From: Alphaproteobacteria bacterium
GTDB lineage: Bacteria; Pseudomonadota; Alphaproteobacteria; GCA-2731375
Assembly: GCA_030746295.1 (NCBI GenBank)
Contig: JASLMY010000183.1
Location: 1-9,876, forward strand
Length of the DNA: 9,876 nucleotides
Direction of reading: 5' to 3'
Positions within the stretch are counted from its first letter, which is position 1; each line of letters starts with the position of its first letter. The notes below the pieces were generated by a model. That model was not told the DNA's origin and did not search any database. It saw nothing but the letters and a program-made list of their open reading frames with translations. Of the stretch, positions 1 through 7,150 are shown piece after piece. A program made the position numbers and the translations under genes.

Positions 1-635
1 TCGCGAAGGGCGATCTCCTCGACCGAGCGGCGGCGGAGCTTGGTCAACTGCTTCACCGGGCGGCCGACCGGCATCACGGCCGAGACCGCGTGATCGTCCG
101 GGACGCCCAAGAGCGCCTTCAACTCCGGCTCCTGGGCGATCGCCAAGGTCGTGATCGTGCCGCCGAAGCCGGCTTGCCGGAGGCCCAGCAGCACGTTCCA
201 GACGAAGGGATAGATCGAGGCGCCGCTGATCACGCCGACCCGGTCCAGGTACTGGTCCATGGAGGCCACGTGCTTCAAGTCGACGATGAAGACCAGCACT
301 GCCGACGCCTTGCGGATCGGCTCGACCAGCCGGCCGGGAGGCTTCGTCGCTTCGATCTCCTCGGCAGTCACATCTGTCGGCAGCACCGCGTTCCAGGGGG
401 TTTCGCCGGCCTTGGACTGGGCAATGTAGCGCTTTGCCGGGAGCACCGACAGCTCGGCCAGCCGGTCCTTGGTCGCCTGGTCGCGGACCACGATGACGCG
501 GTTGCCCTGGCGATTGCCGCCGCTCGGCGCGAAGCGCGCGTTCTCAAGAACCTCGTAGAGAACTTCGTCGGAGATCTCCTCGCCGGTGTACTCGCGGGCC
601 GCGAAGGTCGTCCGCATGGCATCGTAGAGTTCCAT
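1..635 (-). CDS. Nitroreductase-family FMN oxidoreductase (3' end beyond left edge)
   Basis: Partial gene: it starts with ATG at 633-635 and stays open to the left edge, so 211 codons are visible and the stop lies outside. The protein has the nitroreductase layout. An N-terminal segment with Arg-Glu-Tyr-Thr near residue 14 leads to an FMN-binding stretch FAPSGGNRQGNR (about residues 35-46), matching the family's APSxxNxQ pattern. A Gly-rich segment GLRQAGFGGT lies near residue 155 and a terminal VMPVGRP motif near residue 195. Family members are usually 190-220 aa, so only a few residues should be missing. They use FMN and NAD(P)H to reduce nitro groups, quinones, enones or flavins in the cytoplasm; the substrate cannot be told here. 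A purine-rich SD (GAGAGAGG, minus strand, at 643-650) lies 7 nt before the start. The gene follows the VOC gene by 35 nt and is probably co-transcribed with it. Confidence 0.88.
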   Translation of the reverse strand, partial: MELYDAMRTTFAAREYTGEEISDEVLYEVLENARFAPSGGNRQGNRVIVVRDQATKDRLAELSVLPAKRYIAQSKAGETPWNAVLPTDVTAEEIEATKPPGRLVEPIRKASAVLVFIVDLKHVASMDQYLDRVGVISGASIYPFVWNVLLGLRQAGFGGTITTLAIAQEPELKALLGVPDDHAVSAVMPVGRPVKQLTKLRRRSVEEIALR

Positions 636-670
636 GGCGCTGCCTCTCTCTTCGTTCTTGGCGGCGCGGC

Positions 671-1126
671 TCAGGCGCCGGGCTTCTCAATGAACTCGAT
701 GGTGACGCCGTCCGCATCGCGCAGGTAGACGATGCGGTTGCCGGTGTTCGGCCCCTTGTCGATCGTGTAGGGGCTGCCGATCGGCTTGACCTCGTGGCGG
801 GCCGCCGCGGCCAAGGCCGCGTCCAGATCGTCGACGTCGAAGGCCATGTGGGCGAAGCCGACGTCGCAGGGGCGCGAGCTGACCCGGCCCCGGTCGTCCG
901 GTGCCAGATACTGGATCAGCTCGATCGAATGACCCGGGCCGCGGATGTAGGCGACCAGGATATCGGCGCCGGGAACGCCGACGATCTGCTCGATCGCCTT
1001 CGGGTCGCGCGGACCCTTGGAGGTCACCTCGAAGCCGAGGCCGTCCTCGAAGAAGGCGATGGAGCGGTCCAGGTCGGAGACCGTGAAGGAGGTGTGGTTG
1101 GTGCCGAGAACCTTGAAGTCGGGCAT
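671..1126 (-). CDS. VOC (glyoxalase/dioxygenase fold) metalloprotein
   Basis: A 151-aa protein with the two beta-alpha-beta-beta-beta modules of the vicinal oxygen chelate superfamily. Module 1 begins at NHTSFTVSDLDRSIAFF (from residue 10) and module 2 at GFAHMAFDVDDL (from residue 90). The four expected metal ligands can be placed at His11, Glu69, His93 and Glu144, so it should bind a divalent metal. Family members include glyoxalase I, methylmalonyl-CoA epimerase, ring-cleavage dioxygenases and thiol transferases. The ligand spacing resembles the epimerase, but Glu replaces the Gln I recall there, so I do not assign a reaction. The start at 1126 is chosen because AAGGAA (1135-1140, minus strand) precedes it with an 8-nt spacer. 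The frame stays open upstream to 1264, but that extra segment is low-complexity and lacks family similarity. It lies upstream of the nitroreductase in the same direction and is divergent from the transporter at 1263. Confidence 0.88.
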   Translation of the reverse strand: MPDFKVLGTNHTSFTVSDLDRSIAFFEDGLGFEVTSKGPRDPKAIEQIVGVPGADILVAYIRGPGHSIELIQYLAPDDRGRVSSRPCDVGFAHMAFDVDDLDAALAAAARHEVKPIGSPYTIDKGPNTGNRIVYLRDADGVTIEFIEKPGA

Positions 1127-1262
1127 GAGGCGCGTTCCTTGTAGGTATTCCGAGGTCGTGGCGCCATCGTAGCAGGCGCTGCCAGCCTCTCGCCAGCGCG
1201 CATGGCTGCTCTGCGGCGGGCGGCGTTGCCGCGGGTCGCCGGCCCGGCTAGGGTCGCGGCGC

Positions 1263-2174
1263 ATGTTCCCGACCCCGACGGCCCTCCGAGAATTCTATGC
1301 CCGCGTCCCGCCCGAGCTGCGCGGCATGGCGATGATCCTGTTGGCGACCTTCGCCTTCTCGGGCATGCACGTCGTGGCACGGCAGCTGCAGTCGGATCTG
1401 CACGCCTTCGAGGTCGCCTTCTTCCGCAACCTCTTCGGCTTGCTAGCGCTGACGCCCTTCTTCCTGCGCCATGGGCTCGGCGTCCTGAAGACCGAACGGT
1501 TGGGCCTGCACGCGCTCCGGGGCGTCATCCAGGTCGGCTGCATGCTGATGTTCTTCAGCGCCCTGGCGTTGACACCCTTGGCCAAGGTCTCGGCGATGAG
1601 CTTCACCGCACCGCTCTTCGCCACCCTGGGCGCCGTTCTGGTCCTGGGCGAGCGTATCCGGGCGCGGCGGATCACCGCCCTCGTGCTCGGCTTCGTCGGC
1701 GCCATGATCATCCTCAGGCCCGGCATCGAGGCGATCGATACCGGCGCCATCCTGGTTCTGGTCTCATCGGCCGGCTGGGCCTGCGCCATGCTGGTGATCA
1801 AGCACCTGTCGAAGACCGAATCCAGCCTGACGCTGACCGCCTACATGGGCATCTTCATGACCCCGTTGTCGCTTTTGGCCGCGGTCTGGTTCTGGCGCTG
1901 GCCGGAGCCGGTGGACTACCTCTGGTTCGTGGCCATGGGCGGCCTCGGCAGCGTCGCCCACCTGCTGATGGCGCAGGCCTTCCGCGAGGCGGACGCCACC
2001 GCCGTGCTGCCGCTCGACTTCACCCGCCTGATCTGGGCCAGCCTCCTGGGCTTCTTCATTTTCGGAGAGATCCCGGTGCTCTGGACCTGGCTCGGCGGCA
2101 GCGTCATCTTCGCCTCGACCACCTACATCGCCTATCGTGAGACCCGCCTGAAGGGCCGCGGCAACACCGGCTGA
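1263..2174 (+). CDS. DMT-superfamily (EamA) membrane transporter
   Basis: A 303-aa inner-membrane protein with about ten hydrophobic segments arranged as two EamA repeats (about residues 23-150 and 160-295). Each repeat ends in the characteristic segment: SFTAPLFATLGAVLVLGERI in the first and LDFTRLIWASLLGFFIFGE in the second. The length matches the family (280-310 aa). Members export or import small metabolites such as amino acids, S-adenosylmethionine or other solutes; the cargo cannot be inferred. The ATG at 1263 has only a weak AGGGT-like SD (about 1250-1254). A later in-frame Met (residue 22) has no better SD, so 1263 is kept. It is divergent from the VOC gene (136-bp gap) and convergent with the CoA-transferase, whose stop lies 3 bp beyond its own. 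Confidence 0.92.
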   Translation: MFPTPTALREFYARVPPELRGMAMILLATFAFSGMHVVARQLQSDLHAFEVAFFRNLFGLLALTPFFLRHGLGVLKTERLGLHALRGVIQVGCMLMFFSALALTPLAKVSAMSFTAPLFATLGAVLVLGERIRARRITALVLGFVGAMIILRPGIEAIDTGAILVLVSSAGWACAMLVIKHLSKTESSLTLTAYMGIFMTPLSLLAAVWFWRWPEPVDYLWFVAMGGLGSVAHLLMAQAFREADATAVLPLDFTRLIWASLLGFFIFGEIPVLWTWLGGSVIFASTTYIAYRETRLKGRGNTG

Positions 2175-2177
2175 CCG

Positions 2178-3362
2178 CTAGCCGCCGGCTCCGAAGGCGC
2201 CGATCTCGGCCAGGCTGTCGATCTCGTCGGCGCCGAAGCCGAAGTCGCGCATCACCTCCTGCGTATCCCGCCCGTGCGCGGCGACGCCGCGGGCGACGTT
2301 GGCCGGGGTCCGCGACAGGCGCACGGGGTTGCCCGCGAGCGCGACCGCATCCTGGCCGTCGATAGGGACCCGGACCAGGGTCTCGTTGTCGGCGACTTGC
2401 GGGTGCGCCAGGGTCTCCTCCAGCGACAGGATCGGGCCGCAGAGGATGTCGGTCGCCTCCAGGAGGGCGACGCATTCGGCCGTGCTGCGGCGCTCGAAAT
2501 GCGGCGCCATGATCTCGTGAATGCGGTCCTTGTTCTCGACTTGTAGGTCGATGGTCTCGAACTCGGGCTCGAGGCTGAGGTCGCCGACGTCGAAGGCCTG
2601 GCAGAGGAGCCGCAACGGGTTGTCACGAAAGAAGCTCAGCACCGTGACCCAGCCGTCGCGCGTCCGATAAACCTCGGCGTTGCGCAGGAAGTTACTCTCA
2701 TAGTCGTACATCTGCTGGGTCGAGACCTCGAGGGCCTGCATGGCGATCGCGGTGTCGAGCAACGAGATCGAGACTTTCTGCCCTCGGCCCGAGCGCTCGC
2801 GCTCGAAGAGCGCCACCATGATGCCCTGCGCCAGCGTCATCCCGGCGGAGAAGTCGACCGACGGGGTCGCCGATAGGCGCGGCGGCGCATCGGGCACGAC
2901 GCCGTTCATGGCGACCCCGCTGTAGGACTGCGCCAACAAGTCCTGACCGCCCTTGTGCGACAGCGGCCCCGTTTCGCCGAAGGCGTAGGCGGTGGCATAG
3001 ATAAGGCGCGGGTTGTCCACCGCCAGGTCGTCGTAGCCGAGGCCGAGCCGTTCCATGGCACCCGGCCGGTAGTTGTGGATCAGGACGTCGGTTTGGGCCA
3101 CCATCCGGCGCAACGCCGCCCGAGCCTCCGGCAGCTTCAAATCGAGGCAGATCGCCCGCTTGTTCCGGTTCATGGCGGCGAAGTAACAGCTCATCATGCC
3201 GTTGTTGGCGCCGTGCCGGTCGAGGGTGCGCATGATCTCGCCGGGCGGCGGCCGCTCGACCTTGACCACCTCGGCGCCAAAATCACCCAGCACCTGTGCC
3301 GCCAGTGGCGCCTGCATCACTTCGCTGACGTCCAGGACCTTGATGCCGTCGAGCGCAGCCAT
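2178..3362 (-). CDS. Class III (CaiB/BaiF family) CoA-transferase
   Basis: A 394-aa cytoplasmic enzyme of the family III CoA-transferases, which move CoA between acyl-CoA and free carboxylates through an aspartyl-CoA anhydride/thioester intermediate. Diagnostic parts are the N-terminal Rossmann-like segment with LGDFGAEVVKVERP (25-38), the NRNKRAICLDLK motif (65-76), the NYRPGAMERLGLGY motif (97-110), and GGQDLLAQSYSGV (138-150). In the last, Asp141 aligns with the catalytic Asp (Asp169 in formyl-CoA transferase). The length is normal for the family (380-410 aa). A strong SD GAGGAGG (3369-3375, minus strand) sits 6 nt before the ATG and lies in the 16-nt gap behind the acyl-CoA dehydrogenase, so the two are very likely translated from one message. 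The partner suggests it loads CoA on an acid that is then dehydrogenated, or removes CoA from the product. The substrate is unknown. Confidence 0.95.
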   Translation of the reverse strand: MAALDGIKVLDVSEVMQAPLAAQVLGDFGAEVVKVERPPPGEIMRTLDRHGANNGMMSCYFAAMNRNKRAICLDLKLPEARAALRRMVAQTDVLIHNYRPGAMERLGLGYDDLAVDNPRLIYATAYAFGETGPLSHKGGQDLLAQSYSGVAMNGVVPDAPPRLSATPSVDFSAGMTLAQGIMVALFERERSGRGQKVSISLLDTAIAMQALEVSTQQMYDYESNFLRNAEVYRTRDGWVTVLSFFRDNPLRLLCQAFDVGDLSLEPEFETIDLQVENKDRIHEIMAPHFERRSTAECVALLEATDILCGPILSLEETLAHPQVADNETLVRVPIDGQDAVALAGNPVRLSRTPANVARGVAAHGRDTQEVMRDFGFGADEIDSLAEIGAFGAGG

Positions 3363-3378
3363 TTGGTGCCTCCTCTCC

Positions 3379-4506
3379 CTACTGGCCGTAAACGTACTTG
3401 GCGATGATCAGCCGCTGCACCTGATTGGTGCCCTCGTAGATCTGGGTGATTTTGGCATCGCGCATCATCCGTTCGACCGGATAGTCCTTCAGGAAGCCGT
3501 AGCCGCCGTGCAGTTGCACCGCGTCGGTGGTGACGGACATCGCCGTGTCGCTGCAAATGAGCTTGGCCATCGAGGCGAGTGCGCGCGCCTTGTTCTGGTC
3601 CTCGCCGTCGGCCGCCCTGACCGATTGGTAGAGAAGCGCCCTCGACGACTCCACCTTGACCGTCATGTCGGCGACCATGCCCCGGACCATCTGGAAGCGT
3701 GAGACGGGCTCGCCGAACTGCTGGCGCTCGGAAGTGTAGGCGACCGCCTCGTCGAGCGCGCCCTGGGCGATGCCGAGCGCCTGGGCCGAGATCAGCGCCC
3801 TGGAATAGGTCAGGCCGTCAGTCAGGTACCGGTAGCCCTCGGCGGTATCGCCGACGGCACGCTCGGCCGGCACTTGGCAGTCCTCGAGGATGACGTCCGC
3901 CGTCGGGCTGCCGCAAAGCCCCATTTTCGACTCGAGCCGGCCGAACGACAGCCCCGGATCGTCGCGGTTGACGAGGAAAAGACCGAAGCTCTTCTCGCCG
4001 CTGCGGGCCAGGACCAGATACCAGTCGGCCCAGGTGGCGCCGGTGATGAAGCGCTTGCGGCCGTTCAGGACCCAGCCGTTGCCGTGCTGCTCGGCGCGGG
4101 TCTTCAGGCTCCAGAGGTCGGAGCCGCTCTGCGGCTCGGTCAGGCACCAGCCCATGCCCTTCTCGCCTGCGGCCACGGGCGGGATCACCGTCTCGACCAG
4201 TTCGCGGGCGCCATACTTCAGAAGCGGGTAGCTGGCAATCCAATTGCCCATCAACAACTGCGAGGAGGTGGCGCAGTAGCGGGCGACCTCTTCGCTGCAG
4301 ATCACCAACGACATCAGATCGCCATCTTGTCCGCCGAGCGCTTCCTCGAAAGCGAGGCCGAGCAGCCCTTCATCGCGGAAGGCCTCGTAGGTCGCCGCCG
4401 GAAAGCTGCCGGTCCGGTCCACTTCCGCCGCGTGCGGTGCGACCTTGTCGGTCGCGAAGCGGCGCATGCTGTCGCGAAACTGCTCGTAGACGTCGAAATC
4501 CTGCAT
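3379..4506 (-). CDS. Acyl-CoA dehydrogenase (FAD)
   Basis: A 375-aa soluble flavoenzyme that introduces an alpha,beta double bond in an acyl-CoA and passes electrons to ETF. The N-terminal helical domain (1-115) is followed by the first family signature CLTEPQSGSD (121-130), the beta domain (about 120-225), and a C-terminal helical domain with the second signature QLHGGYGFLKDYPVERMMRD (331-350). The catalytic base is most likely Glu358 in IYEGTNQ, the position used by short- and medium-chain enzymes, so the active site looks intact. The length (375-390 aa is usual) supports the start at 4506, preceded by GGAGGT (4513-4518, minus strand) with a 6-nt spacer. An in-frame extension to 4611 has no family similarity and no better SD. 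It is followed by the CoA-transferase 16 nt downstream. Chain length and branching preference cannot be read from the sequence. Confidence 0.95.
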   Translation of the reverse strand: MQDFDVYEQFRDSMRRFATDKVAPHAAEVDRTGSFPAATYEAFRDEGLLGLAFEEALGGQDGDLMSLVICSEEVARYCATSSQLLMGNWIASYPLLKYGARELVETVIPPVAAGEKGMGWCLTEPQSGSDLWSLKTRAEQHGNGWVLNGRKRFITGATWADWYLVLARSGEKSFGLFLVNRDDPGLSFGRLESKMGLCGSPTADVILEDCQVPAERAVGDTAEGYRYLTDGLTYSRALISAQALGIAQGALDEAVAYTSERQQFGEPVSRFQMVRGMVADMTVKVESSRALLYQSVRAADGEDQNKARALASMAKLICSDTAMSVTTDAVQLHGGYGFLKDYPVERMMRDAKITQIYEGTNQVQRLIIAKYVYGQ

Positions 4507-4518
4507 GGAGGCACCTCC
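4507..4518 (-). promoter_or_regulatory. Self-complementary ribosome binding site of the acyl-CoA dehydrogenase
   Basis: On the minus strand the 12 nt directly before the ATG read GGAGGTGCCTCC. The SD (GGAGG, 4514-4518) is mirrored by CCTCC (4507-4511), the anti-SD-like sequence, touching the start codon. A small hairpin (GGAG, loop GTGC, CTCC) could partly occlude the SD. The palindrome is seen directly; an effect on translation is inference. Confidence 0.4.
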
Positions 4519-4545
4519 AATGGCGCCGGACCTTCGGATCGCCCG

Positions 4546-4573
4546 ACGCCCTCTTTCATCTGGCGAAGGGCGT
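4546..4573. repeat. 7-bp inverted repeat in the leader of the acyl-CoA dehydrogenase gene
   Basis: ACGCCCT (4546-4552) and AGGGCGT (4567-4573) are perfect complements separated by 14 nt. They lie 40-67 bp upstream of the acyl-CoA dehydrogenase start, where a promoter or operator would be expected. The repeat is short for a GC-rich genome and could be chance. No convincing -35/-10 pair was seen next to it. Confidence 0.25.
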
Positions 4574-4615
4574 AATTCTGACCCGTCCGCCGCTGCCTTC
4601 GGATGGGGCAAATCG

Positions 4616-4633
4616 ACGCGCCCCGTGGCGCGT
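4616..4633 (-). terminator. GC-rich hairpin behind the MFS gene, possible terminator
   Basis: Five nt past the MFS stop codon, on the minus strand, a perfect 7-bp stem ACGCGCC/GGCGCGT closes a 4-nt loop. It is followed by CGATTTGCCCC, with only a three-T run. The placement fits transcript termination or mRNA 3'-end protection between the MFS gene and the acyl-CoA dehydrogenase, but the lack of a proper U tract makes intrinsic termination uncertain. Confidence 0.4.
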
Positions 4634-4638
4634 GGTCT

Positions 4639-6141
4639 TCAGGACGGGCGCTTCAACAGGAAGACCAGCGGTGCCGCGGCGGCGACGACGATGGCGAGGA
4701 AGACGAAATCGTTGAGGAAGGCGATGGTCGTCGCTTGCGAGGTCACGAGGTCGCGGAGCGCTTGCAAGCCGGCCGCCGTCTCCAGGCTCCATCCCGCCGC
4801 CTCGGCGTGGCGCAGGTTCTCGTTGTAGACCTGGACGTGGTCGCGAAGCTGGATGTAGTTGACCTGTGACGAGCGGACCAGGATCGAGACGATGACCGAG
4901 GTGCCCATGCTGGCACCGATGGCCCGGACGAGCGCGAAGAGTGCGGCCGCCTCGACCCGGAAGCTCGGCATCAGGGTCGAGAAAGTGACAGTCGTCAACG
5001 TCACCCACATGAGACCCATGCCGAAGCCGTTGATGATCGTCAGCCAGACGATCTCGGCAGTGGGGACCTCGGCGTTCCACTGCGTCATCCAGAGGTTGGA
5101 GAGCCCGACGCAGGCAAGCGCCGCCAGGATCAGGTATTTGGGCGACATCCGATCGGTAAGGTAGCCGCTCGTCATCATCGCGACCAAGGTGCCGAGGCCA
5201 CGCGCCGAGACCACCCAGCCGGCGGAGAGCACGGGAAAGCCCTGCACGTTCTGCAGGAAGAGCGGCAGGATGAAGAGGCTTGAGAAGACGGCGATGCCGA
5301 AGACGAAGATCAGGCAGAGGCCGATGACGTAGTTGCGGTCGCGAAAGACCGCCAGGTTGATGTAGGGCGCATCGGCGGTCAGGCAGTGCACGACGAAGAT
5401 GTAGAACGCCACCAGCGCGATGGCAGCTTCCAGGACGACCTCGATGGATTCGAACCAGTTCTCGCCCTCGCCCCGGTCGAGCATGAGCTGGAAGGCCGAG
5501 ACCGCGATGATCAGCGAGATGACGCCGACCCAATCGAGCGGCCTCGGATCCCGGGGCGCGCGCGGCAGGGTCAGGAAGACGCCGACGAAGGCGATGATGC
5601 CGAAGGGAATGTTGAGCGTGAAGAGGTAGCGCCAGCCGTACCACTCCGTCAGCATTGCACCGACGGTCGGGCCGATGACGGGGCCCAAGATCATGCCCAT
5701 CGACCAGATGCTCATGGCGAAGCCGTGCTGCGAGCGCGGATAGGTGTCGAGCATGACGGTCTGCGAGATCGGCAGCAGCGGCGCACTCGCCAGGCCCTGG
5801 AGGATGCGGTAGAAGACCAGCGTCTCCAGCGTTCCGGCACTGGTGCAGAGGGCGGAGGTCACTGTGAAACCCAGGATAGAGCCCAGAAATACGAAGCGCC
5901 GTCCTAGACGTTGGCTGAGCCACCCGGTCAGCACCGTGCCGACGGCGGTGGCGACGACGAAGGCGGTGATGATCCAGCCGATCTGGTCCGGCGTCGCCGA
6001 CAGGTTGCCCTGAATGTTGGGCAAGGCGACGTAGGCGGTGCTCATGTTGAGGGCGTGCAGCAACGAGGCCGTCAGCACCGGCACGGTGATGGCGATGCGC
6101 TGGGCTCTGGTGAAGGGACCGCTGGCCGAGGCGAGTTTCAT
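4639..6141 (-). CDS. MFS transporter, DHA2 (EmrB/QacA) type, 14 membrane segments
   Basis: A 500-aa inner-membrane protein with about 14 hydrophobic segments, the size and layout of drug:H+ antiporter family 2. Visible motifs are a motif A form GWLSQRLGRR (73-82), a motif B core YRILQG (111-116), the antiporter motif C form GPVIGPTVGAML (153-164), and the DHA2-typical GWRYLFTLNIPFG (169-181). An oddity is that the helix-1 motif LDxTIxNVALP reads LNMSTAYVALP (31-41). The usually acidic residue is Asn32 and the usual Asn is Tyr37, so proton coupling may differ. No HlyD/EmrA periplasmic adaptor gene is next to it, so it probably works alone. The start at 6141 has only a weak SD (GGGCAG). It lies 57 nt behind the luciferase-like monooxygenase and is probably co-transcribed with it. 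Its role is export of a toxic compound or transport of the pathway substrate; which one is unknown. Confidence 0.92.
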   Translation of the reverse strand: MKLASASGPFTRAQRIAITVPVLTASLLHALNMSTAYVALPNIQGNLSATPDQIGWIITAFVVATAVGTVLTGWLSQRLGRRFVFLGSILGFTVTSALCTSAGTLETLVFYRILQGLASAPLLPISQTVMLDTYPRSQHGFAMSIWSMGMILGPVIGPTVGAMLTEWYGWRYLFTLNIPFGIIAFVGVFLTLPRAPRDPRPLDWVGVISLIIAVSAFQLMLDRGEGENWFESIEVVLEAAIALVAFYIFVVHCLTADAPYINLAVFRDRNYVIGLCLIFVFGIAVFSSLFILPLFLQNVQGFPVLSAGWVVSARGLGTLVAMMTSGYLTDRMSPKYLILAALACVGLSNLWMTQWNAEVPTAEIVWLTIINGFGMGLMWVTLTTVTFSTLMPSFRVEAAALFALVRAIGASMGTSVIVSILVRSSQVNYIQLRDHVQVYNENLRHAEAAGWSLETAAGLQALRDLVTSQATTIAFLNDFVFLAIVVAAAAPLVFLLKRPS

Positions 6142-6198
6142 CTGCCCAAACGGCCCGGAAGCCTGATCCCCTGGCGCTGTCCCCGACGGTCGATTGCC

Positions 6199-7140
6199 TC
6201 AGACCTTGGCCATGATCTCGGCGGCGAAACGGTCCACCTGGGCGATCTGCTCGCCCGCGTCCTGGCCGATGTAGCGCAGGATGACACCCTGGTAGCCGAG
6301 ATCGATAAGACGCTTCAGGTCGTCGGTAATCTCTGCCACCGATCCGGTGCCGAGCTCGCGACCGCCGTCGAGCGCCGGCTTCGCCTCGCCGATGCTGAGG
6401 AAGATCTTGTGGCAGAGCCAAAGGTCCTCGTAGCGCCGCCCCTGGGCCTCGGTCAGGCGGCGCAAGGTGGCCAGGCGCTCCGGAATCTTCTCCGGGCGCA
6501 AGGCGACCGAGAGCCAGCCGTCGCCCAGCCTGGCGACCCGCCGCAACGCCGCGTTGGTGGTGCCGCCGATCAGGATCGGTGGGTGCGGGCGCTGCACCGA
6601 GCCGGGGTAGGAGAGGATCGGATCGAAGCGGTAGTGCTCGCCCTGGTAGGCGACCTCGCCGCCCGCCGCGACGGCCTTGAAGATCTCCAGGTACTCATCC
6701 GTGACGGCCCCGCGGGCGGCGAAGTCGGCCGTATCGAGAGCGGCGAACTCCTCCGCCAGCCAGCCCGAGCCGCCGCCGAGAACGATCCGGCCGCCCGAGA
6801 AGACGTCGAGCGTCACCAGCATTCGCGCCAGCAAGACCGGGTTGCGGTAGGGGATGACCAGGACCGCGGTGCCGATCTTCAGCCGCTTGGTGGCGCCGAC
6901 CAGCACGCCCATGGTCGCGATCGGCTCCAACAGCGGCTCCGTCGCGGCGACGGGGAAGTCGCCCGTCAGGCTGTAGGGATATTTTGATTCGATGGCGGCC
7001 GGGAAGACGACGTGGTCGGCAAGCCACAACGAATCGAAGCCCGACACTTCGGCCAATGCCGCCAGCTCCAAGATGTTCTCCGGCGTCGCCAGCCGGCCGT
7101 AGACGCCGACGTCCAATCCGAATTCCAAGCTCGTCGCCAT
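6199..7140 (-). CDS. Luciferase-like (LLM) flavin-dependent oxidoreductase
   Basis: A 313-aa (beta/alpha)8-barrel protein of the bacterial luciferase-like monooxygenase superfamily. Characteristic segments are SLWLADHVVFP (38-48), the TxVLVIPYRNPVLLA strand-loop (91-105), the flavin phosphate-region GGRIVLGGGSGW (116-127), PPILIGG (187-193) and ARLGDGWL (203-210). The pattern is closest to the subgroup often annotated as F420-dependent Rv2161c-like. In Proteobacteria, which mostly lack F420, such proteins more probably use reduced FMN; this is inference. They hydroxylate or oxidise small organic substrates with O2 or act as dehydrogenases. The start at 7140 is chosen for AAGGAC (7147-7152, minus strand) 6 nt upstream. 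An in-frame ATG at 7173 would add 11 residues but has no SD. The gene is followed by the MFS gene and is divergent from the DUF1194 gene. Confidence 0.9.
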   Translation of the reverse strand: MATSLEFGLDVGVYGRLATPENILELAALAEVSGFDSLWLADHVVFPAAIESKYPYSLTGDFPVAATEPLLEPIATMGVLVGATKRLKIGTAVLVIPYRNPVLLARMLVTLDVFSGGRIVLGGGSGWLAEEFAALDTADFAARGAVTDEYLEIFKAVAAGGEVAYQGEHYRFDPILSYPGSVQRPHPPILIGGTTNAALRRVARLGDGWLSVALRPEKIPERLATLRRLTEAQGRRYEDLWLCHKIFLSIGEAKPALDGGRELGTGSVAEITDDLKRLIDLGYQGVILRYIGQDAGEQIAQVDRFAAEIMAKV

Positions 7141-7150
7141 GTCTAGGTCC

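Noticed and set aside
1176..1199. 6-bp inverted repeat GCGCTG/CAGCGC in the VOC/DMT divergent gap
   Set aside because: It is too short and too GC-rich to stand out from chance in this genome, with no link to promoter elements.
1127..1264. Upstream extension of the VOC gene to a start at 1264
   Set aside because: The extra 46 residues are not VOC-like and the ATG at 1126 has a well-placed SD. The stretch fits a divergent promoter region better.
1202..2140. 312-codon plus-strand open frame over the DMT transporter
   Set aside because: A shifted frame of the transporter gene that is rich in Arg, Pro and Gly with no membrane segments. It is a by-product of high GC.
4556..6421. 621-codon minus-strand open frame, longer than the MFS gene it covers
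   Set aside because: It is an out-of-frame reading of the MFS and LLM genes. The peptide is Arg/Pro/His-rich with no domain, whereas the overlapped frames carry clear families.
5911..6987. 358-codon plus-strand open frame antisense to the LLM and MFS genes
   Set aside because: It is antisense to two conserved genes and its composition is typical of GC-rich shadow frames. No SD or domain was seen.
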